Below are positions 54,135 to 62,894 of a stretch of 64,000 nucleotides of DNA, piece after piece. The stretch is from Oceanobacillus halotolerans (GTDB lineage Bacteria; Bacillota; Bacilli; Bacillales; Amphibacillaceae), in NCBI RefSeq assembly GCF_010993955.1, contig NZ_WIXL01000006.1, positions 124,001-188,000 of the forward strand, in the 5' to 3' direction. Numbering within the stretch: position 1 is the stretch's first letter; every line of letters starts with the position of its first letter. Both the position numbers and the translations under genes were made by a program. The notes beneath the pieces were generated by a model. That model was given only the letters and a program-made list of their open reading frames with translations, searched no databases and had not been told where the DNA came from.

Positions 54135-54229
54135 AAAATATCCCACCTTTTCGATTTTAAATATTATTACTATATCAATATGATATCATGTTTATGAATT
54201 TTCGTAAAATTTATTGTCAATAAATAAAA

Positions 54230-54262
54230 AGAGCCCATTTCAAAAAATGGACTCAGAGTTTC
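54230..54262 (-). terminator. Intrinsic terminator of the SDR gene
   Basis: Minus-strand stem GAGTCCATTT/AAATGGGCTC followed by TTTTTATTTATT. Confidence 0.78.
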
Positions 54263-54303
54263 TATACAGTTGGAATTTATTAAATAACAGTAGGCCAATT
54301 CTG

Positions 54304-54963
54304 TTATGAATCGATTCGTATTTCTTTTCTCCCATCGTCTTGTTCATAAATAGCTTGTGCAACATCTTTTGGATCCTTTAGGCGTGATGGATCTGTAATA
54401 TGGTTGGAGTCCTTCCAAAACGGTGTGTTCATTCCACCCATGTAGACGGCTGTTAGGCTCACGGGTTCTTCTTCTAATTCCTTTTGAAGACTCTCGGTAA
54501 ATCCTTTGATGGCAAATTTACTGGCACAATAGATGGATTCATTCTTTTTGCCGCGTAATCCAGCAGTCGAGATGATAGTTAAAATACGTCCTTTACGCTC
54601 ACGAATTAATGGTAAGGCACATTGGACGGTCAAAATAGTACCTTTAATATTGGTGTTAAGTGTATCATCGATATCATCCATCCTATAATTTTCGACAGGA
54701 CCGAAAATACCAATCCCAGCATTATTAATAAAAATGTCTAATGTACCAATTTGTTGAAAAGCAATACTAACAGAAGCTTGTTCGCGGACATCACAGAGGA
54801 CGACTTGGGCTGTGCCACCCTGTTCGATAATTTCATTTTGAACGATATGAAGTTTATTATCAGAACGTCCTAATAGAAATACGTTATACCCATTTTTTGC
54901 ATATTGATGTGCTAGTGCACGTCCCAATCCACTACCAGCACCAGTAATAGCAACATTTGCCAT
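54304..54963 (-). CDS. Short-chain dehydrogenase/reductase
   Basis: 219 residues, classical SDR. TGAGSGLGRALAH is the cofactor loop (a following GRSDNK suggests NADP); then NNAGIG, the active serine in TIISTAGL and the YCASK catalytic tyrosine-lysine pair. The C-terminus is shorter than in FabG-type enzymes. Substrate unknown. Position next to yfhH differs from B. subtilis. Confidence 0.82.
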   Translation of the reverse strand: MANVAITGAGSGLGRALAHQYAKNGYNVFLLGRSDNKLHIVQNEIIEQGGTAQVVLCDVREQASVSIAFQQIGTLDIFINNAGIGIFGPVENYRMDDIDDTLNTNIKGTILTVQCALPLIRERKGRILTIISTAGLRGKKNESIYCASKFAIKGFTESLQKELEEEPVSLTAVYMGGMNTPFWKDSNHITDPSRLKDPKDVAQAIYEQDDGRKEIRIDS

Positions 54964-55048
54964 TCCATTTCCCCCTCCACTATCATTTCTATTATTTCCA
55001 TTTTCCTAAACTATTGGTAAAATGTAAACTAGTAGAGGGGGATTTATA

Positions 55049-55378
55049 ATGGATTATCGATATAGTGATTTAACTATAGAACAACTGCGAGATGAAGTAG
55101 GGATATTAAAGGAAAAAGCACAAAAAGCAGAACAATTAGGGAATATTAGTGAAGTGCAAATTAACGAGCGAAAAATGCAAGTTGCGATTTCTTATACATT
55201 AAACCCAGAAGATTACAAAGCTGGTGAAACCTATGAACTAAATGGGGATCCAGGTCATACCTTTAAAGTGAATTACATTAATGGAGTATTTGCTTGGGGA
55301 CACCGCGTAAATTTACTTGGTGAGGTTTATGATAAAGAAGAAGCTATTCCTATTTCGTTATTAGTTGAAAAGAAATAA
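55049..55378 (+). CDS. yfhH: YfhH, DUF1811 family protein
   Basis: 109 residues. RYSDLTIEQLRDEVGILKEKAQKAEQ forms a helical N-terminus and KAGETYELNGDPGHTFKVNYINGVFAWGHRV a small barrel, which is the DUF1811/YfhH layout. GAGGGGG precedes the ATG. Function unknown. The region to 55545 holds nothing I can call. Confidence 0.82.
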   Translation: MDYRYSDLTIEQLRDEVGILKEKAQKAEQLGNISEVQINERKMQVAISYTLNPEDYKAGETYELNGDPGHTFKVNYINGVFAWGHRVNLLGEVYDKEEAIPISLLVEKK

Positions 55379-55545
55379 TCCTAGTATTTATTCCATAGAA
55401 AAGTATTATTAATCGGAACTTAAGGGATTAACTAAATGACGATTCATCGGATAAAATGATGCGGATCCTCATTCCGCTAATTAGGTAAATAAAATGGAAA
55501 ATACCGTGTTTTAAGCATGTATCTTTGAAAAAAGCCAACAAACCA

Positions 55546-55580
55546 AAACAGCAGGGACGAAATTTCCCTGCTGTTTCGTA
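55546..55580. terminator. Bidirectional intrinsic terminator
   Basis: Perfect stem AAACAGCAGGGA/TCCCTGCTGTTT with an 8-base loop at the 3' end of yfhP. Confidence 0.85.
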
Positions 55581-55585
55581 ATGTT

Positions 55586-56572
55586 TTATACTGGATTATC
55601 GCCAATAAATAATTTATGCTGTAATTTATGCTCTGAAAAGATCCAACCTGTATAGGAGCTAATAATATCCATATTTTGATCTAAGTGGACAACAGCAACA
55701 AACGGATAATGTCCTTTCGATCTGTACCGTAAGTCAATAAATCGCACTTCCGTGAAATTATCATATTCATTGATTTCCCAACGATAGATCGGAGAGAAGG
55801 ATAAAAATGCCGAGACATTTTTATCTTTTTTTACTTTTTCCATTAAGTCATTGCTTGGTAAGGGTACTTTTTCAAATTCATCAATAATCTCAATATGCCC
55901 ATTTTCGACCGTGCCTACATAGAAGTGGGAAGTTGTGGTAATAGCAACCCGCCAAATATTTTGTTTAATCGTTGGCGAGGTAGCAACTTTTTCCGTCTCT
56001 GGAAAATGATCATGGATTTTCTTGACAATTTCTTTTTTATCCAAGTATCGCTTAACATAGTATAATAAGATGACGGTATAGATAACAATCCAAGTATAGC
56101 CTGGATTGGCACCAAGTAACCATGCGATAATCCCAGCTACATGTAGGAAAAAGATATAGGGATCAAACGTGTTAATAAATCCATGTGCAACCCACTTATT
56201 AGTAAAGGGACGATATGCTTGTGTTCCATAGGCATTAAAAATATCGACAAAAACATGGATGATAACAGCGAGAAATGTCCATGCCCATAAATGGAAAAAG
56301 TTTACCTGTGGTACAACCATATAAATGACACTAGCAATTAAAATCCCCCAAATTATAATGGCAGGGATTGAATGGGTTGCTCCTCGATGGTGACGGATAT
56401 AGGTTGCATTATTTTTTAATTTTAGAATCGTATCGAAATCTGGCGCATGGGAGCCGACAATTGTTCCAACTAACACTGCTTGGAAGAGTGTTGGGTCTTG
56501 TTGAACAACTGGGTCTATTGTTGCTAATCCCCCTAAAGCAACGCCCATCACAATATGGGTACCAGTATCCAT
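55586..56572 (-). CDS. yfhP: YfhP, YdjM-family membrane-bound metal-dependent hydrolase
   Basis: 328 residues. MDTGTHIVMGVALGGLA opens the family; SHAPDFDTILKL and RHHRGATHS hold the likely metal ligands (His, Asp and paired His). Four membrane helices occupy about 70-190, and a soluble C-terminal half of unknown role follows. Adjacent and divergent to mutY, as in B. subtilis. Reaction unknown. Confidence 0.85.
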   Translation of the reverse strand: MDTGTHIVMGVALGGLATIDPVVQQDPTLFQAVLVGTIVGSHAPDFDTILKLKNNATYIRHHRGATHSIPAIIIWGILIASVIYMVVPQVNFFHLWAWTFLAVIIHVFVDIFNAYGTQAYRPFTNKWVAHGFINTFDPYIFFLHVAGIIAWLLGANPGYTWIVIYTVILLYYVKRYLDKKEIVKKIHDHFPETEKVATSPTIKQNIWRVAITTTSHFYVGTVENGHIEIIDEFEKVPLPSNDLMEKVKKDKNVSAFLSFSPIYRWEINEYDNFTEVRFIDLRYRSKGHYPFVAVVHLDQNMDIISSYTGWIFSEHKLQHKLFIGDNPV

Positions 56573-56708
56573 ATTTAAAGGTCCTCCTTGGCCTTGTATT
56601 GGTGTAACTTTTTATAATATGAACAAAATCAGCTAAAACCATTCCACGAGTATTGGATCGGTTATTCATTTTTGGTTAATTTTATTTTAACATAAAGGTT
56701 GTGACAGT

Positions 56709-57776
56709 ATGGATAATAAGACTTTACAAAATATTGACATTTCTGCCTTCCAACATGATTTAATAGACTGGTATGAACGGGAAAAACGTGATCTTCCGTG
56801 GAGGCAAGACCAAGACCCCTATAAAGTTTGGGTTTCTGAAATCATGTTACAGCAGACAAAGGTAGATACGGTAATTCCCTATTTTTATCATTTTATCAAG
56901 CAATTTCCTACTGTATACGATCTTGCTGAAGCAGATGAACAGGCAGTTCTAAAAGCATGGGAAGGGCTGGGTTATTATTCCCGTGCACGTAATTTACAAA
57001 CAGCCGTCAAAGAAGTAGTTGCTTCCTATAGTGGGGAAGTCCCATCCGAACCGAAACAACTAGAAAAGCTAAAAGGAATCGGTTCCTATACAAAGGGTGC
57101 CATTCTCTCTATTGCATACGGACAAGCAGAACCAGCAGTAGATGGAAACGTGATGCGTGTCCTATCTCGAGTACTAAAGATTGAAGAAGATATTAGTGTT
57201 CCTCGAACGAAAAAATTGTTTGAATCCATTGTCCGTGAGCTTATCTCCAAGGAAAATCCATCTTCGTTTAATCAAGGTATAATGGACTTAGGTGCGATGG
57301 TTTGTACTCCAAAAGCCCCTATGTGTATGTTATGCCCGATTCAACAACATTGCACGGCGTTTGACGAGGGAATCGAACAACAATTACCAATTAAGTCTAA
57401 AGGGAAGAAAACAAAAACCGTTCCCCTTGTTGCCTTGCTAATTCAAAATGATCAAAAGGAATACTTGATTGAACAGCGCCCGTCAAAAGGATTATTAGCT
57501 AATTTATGGCAATTCCCGATGGCACCCATTGCAGAAATTGGGTTTGATCATATCGAAAATTGGTTCCAAAGTGAATATGGTATTGCGGTCACATTAATGG
57601 AGAATGTTGGAACGCAAAAACATGTTTTTTCCCATTTAGTATGGGATTTAGCCATTTATAAAGCGAACACTGTTGCAGAAGAGACATTAGATGAGCGGCT
57701 TACATTTGTGAAAAAAGAGGATCTGGACAATTTTCCATTCCCTGTTTCCCATCAAAAAATGATGACCTATATTTGA
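56709..57776 (+). CDS. mutY: Adenine DNA glycosylase MutY
   Basis: 355 residues. It removes adenine mispaired with 8-oxoguanine. The catalytic glutamate lies in VSEIMLQQT, the helix-hairpin-helix in LKGIGSYTKGAI, and the catalytic aspartate in VDGNVMRVLSR. The iron-sulfur ligands follow Cys-x6-Cys-x2-Cys-x5-Cys (CTPKAPMCMLCPIQQHC). A NUDIX-like C-terminal domain (about 230-355) recognises 8-oxoG. Conserved place after yfhP. Confidence 0.93.
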   Translation: MDNKTLQNIDISAFQHDLIDWYEREKRDLPWRQDQDPYKVWVSEIMLQQTKVDTVIPYFYHFIKQFPTVYDLAEADEQAVLKAWEGLGYYSRARNLQTAVKEVVASYSGEVPSEPKQLEKLKGIGSYTKGAILSIAYGQAEPAVDGNVMRVLSRVLKIEEDISVPRTKKLFESIVRELISKENPSSFNQGIMDLGAMVCTPKAPMCMLCPIQQHCTAFDEGIEQQLPIKSKGKKTKTVPLVALLIQNDQKEYLIEQRPSKGLLANLWQFPMAPIAEIGFDHIENWFQSEYGIAVTLMENVGTQKHVFSHLVWDLAIYKANTVAEETLDERLTFVKKEDLDNFPFPVSHQKMMTYI

Positions 57777-57782
57777 CGGTTA

Positions 57783-57818
57783 AAAAGGTTACACATGGGG
57801 TTGCATGGTAACCTTTTC
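57783..57818. terminator. Bidirectional intrinsic terminator
   Basis: Stem AAAAGGTTAC/GTAACCTTTT with an inner CATGGGGTTGCATG loop, between mutY and the convergent small gene. Confidence 0.82.
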
Positions 57819-57826
57819 TTCTCCAT

Positions 57827-57994
57827 TTATTCTTTTCGACTATGCATTTCATCATTAATTTCGTGTAAAATGGTTAACCCTTCCGAATTTACATATGGTA
57901 AAAGCTGTGAAAGAGCATGTTGGAAATACATTAACTCATTATCGTCCCATTCTGTTTTACTCATCATTGATAATTCAGTAAAGTCTCTTCTCAT
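57827..57994 (-). CDS. Small acidic cytosolic protein, 55 aa
   Basis: MRRDFTELSMMSKTEWDDNE followed by LMYFQHALSQLLPYVNSEG and a polar end. The ATG at 57994 lies eight bases after a perfect GGAGG; a second in-frame ATG at 58003 touches that box and is rejected. Composition and ribosome site favour a real gene; I do not recognise the family. It is convergent with mutY and shares its hairpin. Confidence 0.6.
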   Translation of the reverse strand: MRRDFTELSMMSKTEWDDNELMYFQHALSQLLPYVNSEGLTILHEINDEMHSRKE

Positions 57995-58156
57995 ATCGAA
58001 CATCCTCCAAAAAGTGATGTTTGCTTCTAATGTATGTTAAATTCCTGATATTATTCTTTGGTTTGAACATGGTGATAGATGGATTACTTTACCATTTATG
58101 TTTTTCTCATAACTTCCGCAATCCTGGAGAAATTAAGTAATGCGGAGGTGATATTG

Positions 58157-58342
58157 ATGGCTAAGAACCCAAACAAAACACAGTCAGGTACTAATGTTCA
58201 ACATGTAAAGCAACAAAACCAAAAAGCGGCTCAAGGTCAACAACAGGCAGGCCAAGGTCAATATGGCACTGAATTTGCATCCGAAACAAACGCTCAAGAA
58301 GTGAGAAAACAAAACCAAAAATCTCAACAAAACAAAAAGTAA
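58157..58342 (+). CDS. sspE: Gamma-type small acid-soluble spore protein SspE
   Basis: 61 residues, rich in Gln, Asn and Lys, with two imperfect repeats (TNVQHVKQQNQKA and TNAQEVRKQNQKS) around the spore-protease cleavage context YGTEFASETN. It serves as an amino-acid store used during germination. The ATG at 58157 has GGAGGTG 6 bases upstream; the longer frame from 58079 does not code for family sequence. Place between mutY and ygaC is conserved. Confidence 0.92.
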   Translation: MAKNPNKTQSGTNVQHVKQQNQKAAQGQQQAGQGQYGTEFASETNAQEVRKQNQKSQQNKK

Positions 58343-58369
58343 CTGACGTATCTCCCCCAATTTTTAAAT

Positions 58370-58404
58370 AAAAAGAGCTTCCATCATGATGGGAGCTCTT
58401 TTTG
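58370..58404 (+). terminator. Intrinsic terminator of sspE
   Basis: Stem AAAGAGCTTCCATC/GATGGGAGCTCTTT with a minimal loop and T5. Confidence 0.87.
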
Positions 58405-58524
58405 TGTGGGATATTAAATGTGGTCGTAATACTTTATATTTCATTCTGTTCGCATTATAATGTATGCAAGATAAAAAAATTACTATAATTTATTATGAAA
58501 GTGGTGTGTAGAAAGGGAGATTCA

Positions 58525-59052
58525 ATGGCTGGACCAGGAGCAGGCGAAAAAGTTCAAATTAAAAGCTATAAACATAACGGAAAATTACATCGTGTATGGG
58601 AGAGTACAACTGTTTTAAAAGGAACGAAGAGCGAAATAATCGGAGCCAACGATAAAACATTTGTAAGAGAAAGCGATGGTCGCACTTGGACAACGAGAGA
58701 GCCTGCTATTTGTTATTTCCACGCCAAGTACTGGTTTAATGTTATTGGAATGTTACGCGGGGATGGGATTTATTACTACTGTAATATTAGTTCACCATTT
58801 ATTTTTGAACATCAAACGATTAAGTACATTGATTATGATTTAGATGTCAAGGTTTACCCAGATATGACATATGATTTGTTAGATGAAGATGAATATGATG
58901 AACATAAAAAACTAATGAATTATCCAGTAGTACTAGATCATATCTTATATTCCAACATGGATTATTTATTGCAGTGGATAAGACAACGGACAGGTCCATT
59001 CGCCCCAGAGTTTGTCGATCAATGGTATGAACGGTTTCTAACCTATCGCTAG
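58525..59052 (+). CDS. ygaC: Nucleoside tri-/diphosphatase, DUF402 family (YgaC)
   Basis: 175 residues. [20 protein letters not shown] starts the domain; [27 protein letters not shown] and [24 protein letters not shown] (given in part) are DUF402 blocks with the acidic metal ligands. The family hydrolyses nucleoside tri- and diphosphates. The ATG at 58525 after AAAGGGAG is preferred to upstream GTG codons. The B. subtilis ygaB gene is absent between sspE and this gene. Confidence 0.85.
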   Translation: MAGPGAGEKVQIKSYKHNGKLHRVWESTTVLKGTKSEIIGANDKTFVRESDGRTWTTREPAICYFHAKYWFNVIGMLRGDGIYYYCNISSPFIFEHQTIKYIDYDLDVKVYPDMTYDLLDEDEYDEHKKLMNYPVVLDHILYSNMDYLLQWIRQRTGPFAPEFVDQWYERFLTYR

Positions 59053-59071
59053 GTTAGGGGAAAGCTTTAAT

Positions 59072-59105
59072 AACCTTGTTACATAATAGGTAGCAAGGCT
59101 TTTCT
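59072..59105 (+). terminator. Intrinsic terminator of ygaC
   Basis: Stem CCTTGTTAC/GTAGCAAGG (one wobble pair) with a 7-base loop, then CTTTTC. Confidence 0.72.
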
Positions 59106-59211
59106 ATTTTTTATGTTAGGTTCATGACAATGTAGTAGTGGTATGACCATTAATCGTCTGCAAATGGATGAGCTTTTACCACATCAGAGTATATAAGGGG
59201 AAGGTAAATGT

Positions 59212-60978
59212 ATGAGTAGTGTGAAGCAGTACATGAAATATGTAAAGCCATACAAATGGAAGATTGTATGGACAATTTTAATTGGCGTGATTAAGTTTGC
59301 GATCCCGTTATTAATTCCGTTAATTTTAAAGTTTGTCATCGATGATATTATTAATGCACCAAACATGACAGACTCAGAAAAAATATCCCAGTTGTTTTGG
59401 ATTATGGGAATCTCGCTTGTAGTATTTCTTATTTTGCGGCCACCAGTAGAATACATTCGCCAATATTTAGCACAATGGGTTGGCAATACGATTTTATATG
59501 ATATTAGAGATAGATTATTTGATCATTTACAAAAACTGAGCTTACGCTATTATTCGACAACGAAAACTGGCGAAATAATTTCCCGGGTAATACATGATGT
59601 CGAACAAACGAAAAACTTTGTCATAACAGGTCTTATGAATGTGTGGCTAGATATGGTTACAATTTTAATTGCCATAGGTATTATGATGTCGATGGATTTC
59701 TGGCTCACGATAGGCGCAATCATTTTATTCCCACTGTATGGAATATCCGTGAAATTCTTTTATTCCAAATTACGTCGGTTAACACGGGAACGTTCGCAAG
59801 CATTAGCAGAGGTTCAAGGTCACTTGCATGAACGTGTACAAGGAATTCCAGTCACCAGAAGCTTTGCGTTAGAAGAATATGAGCAGGACCAGTTTGAAGG
59901 TCAAAATGGAAACTTCCTATCCAAGGCATTAAACCATACAGACTGGAATGCGAAAACCTTTGCTGTGATGAACACAATCACAGATTTGGCACCACTATTG
60001 GTTATCGCCTTTGCTGGTTATCAAGTAATCAGTGGTAATTTAACAATGGGGACGATGGTGGCATTTGTCGGATATATGGAGCGGGTTTATAGTCCATTAC
60101 GTCGACTCATTAATTCTTCGACTGTTTTAACCCAATCGATTGCTTCAATTGACAGGGTGTTTGAATTAATGAATGAAAAATATGACATCAAAGATAAAGA
60201 AAATGCGGAAACACTTCAACATGTTGAAGGTGTCATTGATATCGAAAGTGTAACCTTTAAATATGAAGAAGAGGAAGAAGAAGTATTAAAAAATATTAAT
60301 TTACATGTGGAAAAAGGAGAAACGATTGCCTTTGTCGGAATGAGTGGTGGCGGAAAATCTACGTTAATTAGCTTGATCCCACGATTCTATGATGTGACAA
60401 ATGGCTCCATCAAAGTGGACGGTACAGATATTCGAGATGTCAAAGCACGTTCATTACGTGATCATATCGGAATGGTGTTGCAGGATAACATTTTATTTAG
60501 TGAATCGATTGCGATGAACATTCGAATGGGAAATCCTGATGCGACAGATGAAGAAGTCATTGCTGCCGCAACAGCAGCTAATGCACATGTCTTTATTAAG
60601 GATTTGCCGCATGGATATGATACCTTAGTAGGGGAACGTGGTGTCAAACTCTCAGGTGGTCAAAAACAACGAATTGCCATTGCTCGGGTATTTCTAAAAA
60701 ATCCACCAATCTTAATTTTTGATGAAGCGACATCTGCCCTGGATTTAGAGAGTGAGCATACGATTCAAGAAGCAGTTGAAAAGCTAGCATCAGATCGAAC
60801 CACCTTCATTGTCGCACATCGACTTGCAACGATTACACATGCTGATCGAATTGTCGTTATTGAAAATGGAGAAATCCAAGAAGTAGGATCCCATGAAGAA
60901 TTAATGCGAATGCGCGGAAGTTATTATAACTTATATCAAGTGCAAAACCTCGATACACCAGAATATAGTCATACATGA
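59212..60978 (+). CDS. ygaD: ABC transporter with fused membrane and ATPase domains (YgaD)
   Basis: 588 residues: six membrane helices (about 15-300), then the ATPase (about 340-580) with Walker [10 protein letters not shown], signature LSGGQKQR and Walker [13 protein letters not shown]. The type-I exporter layout is the same as in MsbA/LmrA-like half transporters, which work as dimers. Conserved place between ygaC and gsaB. Substrate unknown. A terminator and element T3 follow. Confidence 0.88.
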   Translation: MSSVKQYMKYVKPYKWKIVWTILIGVIKFAIPLLIPLILKFVIDDIINAPNMTDSEKISQLFWIMGISLVVFLILRPPVEYIRQYLAQWVGNTILYDIRDRLFDHLQKLSLRYYSTTKTGEIISRVIHDVEQTKNFVITGLMNVWLDMVTILIAIGIMMSMDFWLTIGAIILFPLYGISVKFFYSKLRRLTRERSQALAEVQGHLHERVQGIPVTRSFALEEYEQDQFEGQNGNFLSKALNHTDWNAKTFAVMNTITDLAPLLVIAFAGYQVISGNLTMGTMVAFVGYMERVYSPLRRLINSSTVLTQSIASIDRVFELMNEKYDIKDKENAETLQHVEGVIDIESVTFKYEEEEEEVLKNINLHVEKGETIAFVGMSGGGKSTLISLIPRFYDVTNGSIKVDGTDIRDVKARSLRDHIGMVLQDNILFSESIAMNIRMGNPDATDEEVIAAATAANAHVFIKDLPHGYDTLVGERGVKLSGGQKQRIAIARVFLKNPPILIFDEATSALDLESEHTIQEAVEKLASDRTTFIVAHRLATITHADRIVVIENGEIQEVGSHEELMRMRGSYYNLYQVQNLDTPEYSHT

Positions 60979-60984
60979 TAACGG

Positions 60985-61026
60985 AGAGGGGTACAATCTA
61001 TATGGGTTGTATCCCTGTTTTTTTAT
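60985..61026 (+). terminator. Intrinsic terminator of ygaD
   Basis: Stem GGGGTACAA/TTGTATCCC with a loop of about 10 bases and a T-tract that runs into the TTTAT at the left edge of element T3. Confidence 0.8.
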
Positions 61027-61183
61027 CCCGCATGTAACGGGAAGTAAGACCCCCACTTCAAGATTTCTTAGGAGATCTAAGAAAGATAAGTGGGGGATCA
61101 AACTGCCCGAAAATGTCTGATTTGTGCAACTAACAATCAGTGGGGGAGGAAAGGAAACCCCACTGAATGAAGTTTCACTTTAT
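61022..61183 (+). mobile_element. Non-autonomous IS200/IS605-like element, copy T3
   Basis: TTTAT, CCCGCATGTAACGGG hairpin, CCCCCACTT/AAGTGGGGG nested hairpin with TTTCTTAG/CTAAGAAA inside, right hairpin CAGTGGGG/CCCCACTG, end TTTCACTTTATG. Inserted at the T-tract of the ygaD terminator. No ORF. Confidence 0.68.
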
Positions 61184-61272
61184 GAAAAATAGTGTACCCT
61201 ACACACATGTGCATGAATTGTCGGAGGTAATGTAGTAAACTCTGTTATGTTTAGGAAAGAGGAGGTCAATCA

Positions 61273-62143
61273 ATGGATTCGCTAAAGGATATGAATGAAG
61301 CAGTAAAATATATTGAGGAACATGCTCAGAAGATATAGACTTTAAACAAGTGGAAAAGATAGCCTATTGCTCAGAATACCATTTTAGTCGAATGTTTTCT
61401 TTTCTTGCTGGAATTTCATTATCCAAATACATTCGCCGAAGACGGTTAACACTAGTCGCATTTGAATTACAACAGAGCGAGAGACGAATTATTGATATTG
61501 CGCTGAAGTATGGTATCATTCACCAGATTCATTTACGAGAGCTTTTCATAGTTTATATGGAATCACACCATCTGAAGCGAGAAATCATGGTCAAGCACTA
61601 AAAGCATACCCACGCATGACCTTCCAATTATCGATTCGAGGAGGCAGTGAAATGAACTATCGTATGGAGGAAAAAAATCCATTTGAAATTGTTGGTATTA
61701 TGAAACGAGTCCCGATTGTCTTCGAAGGGGAAAACCTGGAAATCAATGCAATGTGGAACATGTTAGATAGCGGGAAAATCAAACAAATCACTGAACTTTC
61801 TGACATATAACCAAAAGGGATGATCCAAGCATTTACTAATTTTTCTGAAGGTCGTATGGAGAAAAAAGGGGCTTTAGATCACTATATAGGAGTGGCAACG
61901 ACTAAAAATACCCTTGAAGATTTTTCAGAACTTGACGTTCCTGCCTATACGTGGGCCGTATTTACATTGATAGGGTCGTTTCCAGATGATTTACAAGCAA
62001 CATGGGGACGTATTTATTCTGAATGGTTCCCATCCTCTACCTATCTACAAGTCAATGGACCAGAAATCTTGTCGATCAACAGTCCCGATTTAACGTCCCC
62101 ATCAGTGGAAAGCGAAATTTGGATACCTGTTACGAAACGGTAA
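61273..62143 (+). pseudogene. AraC-family regulator with GyrI-like effector domain, broken
   Basis: Starts ATGGATTCG with GGAGG upstream. Frame 1 gives [20 protein letters not shown] then a stop near 61336. Frame 0 continues with [20 protein letters not shown] and the AraC helix-turn-helix. After KYG near 61510 a base is missing and the rest ([20 protein letters not shown]) shifts to a third frame. The GyrI-like domain follows ([19 protein letters not shown]) with an in-frame TAA at about 61808 in a Glu-like position, ending [10 protein letters not shown]. Two frameshifts plus one nonsense codon: inactive. Confidence 0.88.
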
Positions 62144-62267
62144 ATATGGATATGGTGTTGGATGGGGATTGCTCAACGTACTATTCCATCACCGGAATGC
62201 CATCTCTGTTACCTAATGCAAGAGGTTAATAAAAAGTAATAACAGAGAGATCATCTCCAGTACTTTT

Positions 62268-62795
62268 CCAAAGGCACTTTTCGTATACTTTGTTGTTTTT
62301 TATATGCATTATCTATGTGCTGAGCAGTAACTAGTGGCCGTTACGTTTAGACGTATGCAATTGTTGTAGTTATTCTTTGGATCATTTAATGTTCTATTGG
62401 CTTTATTCCCGTTGATTCCGGTCCGATAGAGATGTTCTAACGGACTATTCGAGAGGTGATTCGTTGATTCCGGTCCGATAGAGATGTTCTAACGGACTGT
62501 TCGAGAGGGGATCCGTTGATTCCGGTCCGATAGAGATGTTCTAACGGACTATTCGAGAGGTGATCCGTTGATTCTGGTCCGATAGAGGTGTTCTAACGGA
62601 CTATTCGAGAGGTGATCCGTTCATTCCGGTCCGATAGAAACGATCTAATGGATTTTTTCTTTGTGTTTATTACCGTTTGTTCTGTATCGATTTTTAATAT
62701 AATTCATATGTTACCATTCACGTCACATCATCCGTCTTATATGCAGGATGTCTCATACCTAAAAGCAACAATCTTTTAGAAAACAGCCTTTCCAA
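62268..62795. repeat. Mosaic palindromic element P11, carrying array R5
   Basis: Left arm AAAGGCACTTTTCGTATACT and TTGTTGTTTT (62268-62300) and right arm GCAGGATGTCTCATACC then AGCAACAATCTTTTAGAAAA (62741-62785) match P1 and P6. The usual core is replaced by the 52-bp array at 62411-62670. Confidence 0.7.
62411..62670 (+). repeat. 52-bp tandem array R5 (GTCCGATAGA family)
   Basis: Five units starting at 62411, 62463, 62515, 62567 and 62619, exactly 52 bp each, with only a few substitutions per unit. Each unit contains the interrupted palindrome GTCCGATAGA-GATGT-TCTAACGGAC (10-bp arms, one mismatch) and a CGAGAGG segment. It is much better conserved than R1-R4, so it is recently amplified or maintained. 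Confidence 0.92.
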
Positions 62796-62816
62796 AAACA
62801 GTCACAATCCATAAAG

Positions 62817-62853
62817 AAGCCTACGAGACGTATCCTGTCTCATAGGCTTTTTT
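62817..62853. terminator. Intrinsic terminator near the hemL 3' end
   Basis: Stem AAGCCTACGAGAC/GTCTCATAGGCTT with T6 on the plus strand; the minus strand has a weaker TTCTTTAT tract. Confidence 0.8.
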
Positions 62854-62873
62854 AAAACACGATTTTATCCCGC

Positions 62874-62894
62874 ATGTAACGCGGAGTATGACGT
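62874..62894 (+). mobile_element. Left-end remnant of an IS200/IS605-like element, T4
   Basis: TTTAT followed by CCCGCATGTAACG, then divergent sequence. Only the left hairpin survives (one arm altered to GCGG), touching the hemL stop codon. Confidence 0.6.

Noticed and set aside
62411-62670. CRISPR array
   Set aside because: The 52-bp units follow each other without unique spacers and no cas gene is present.
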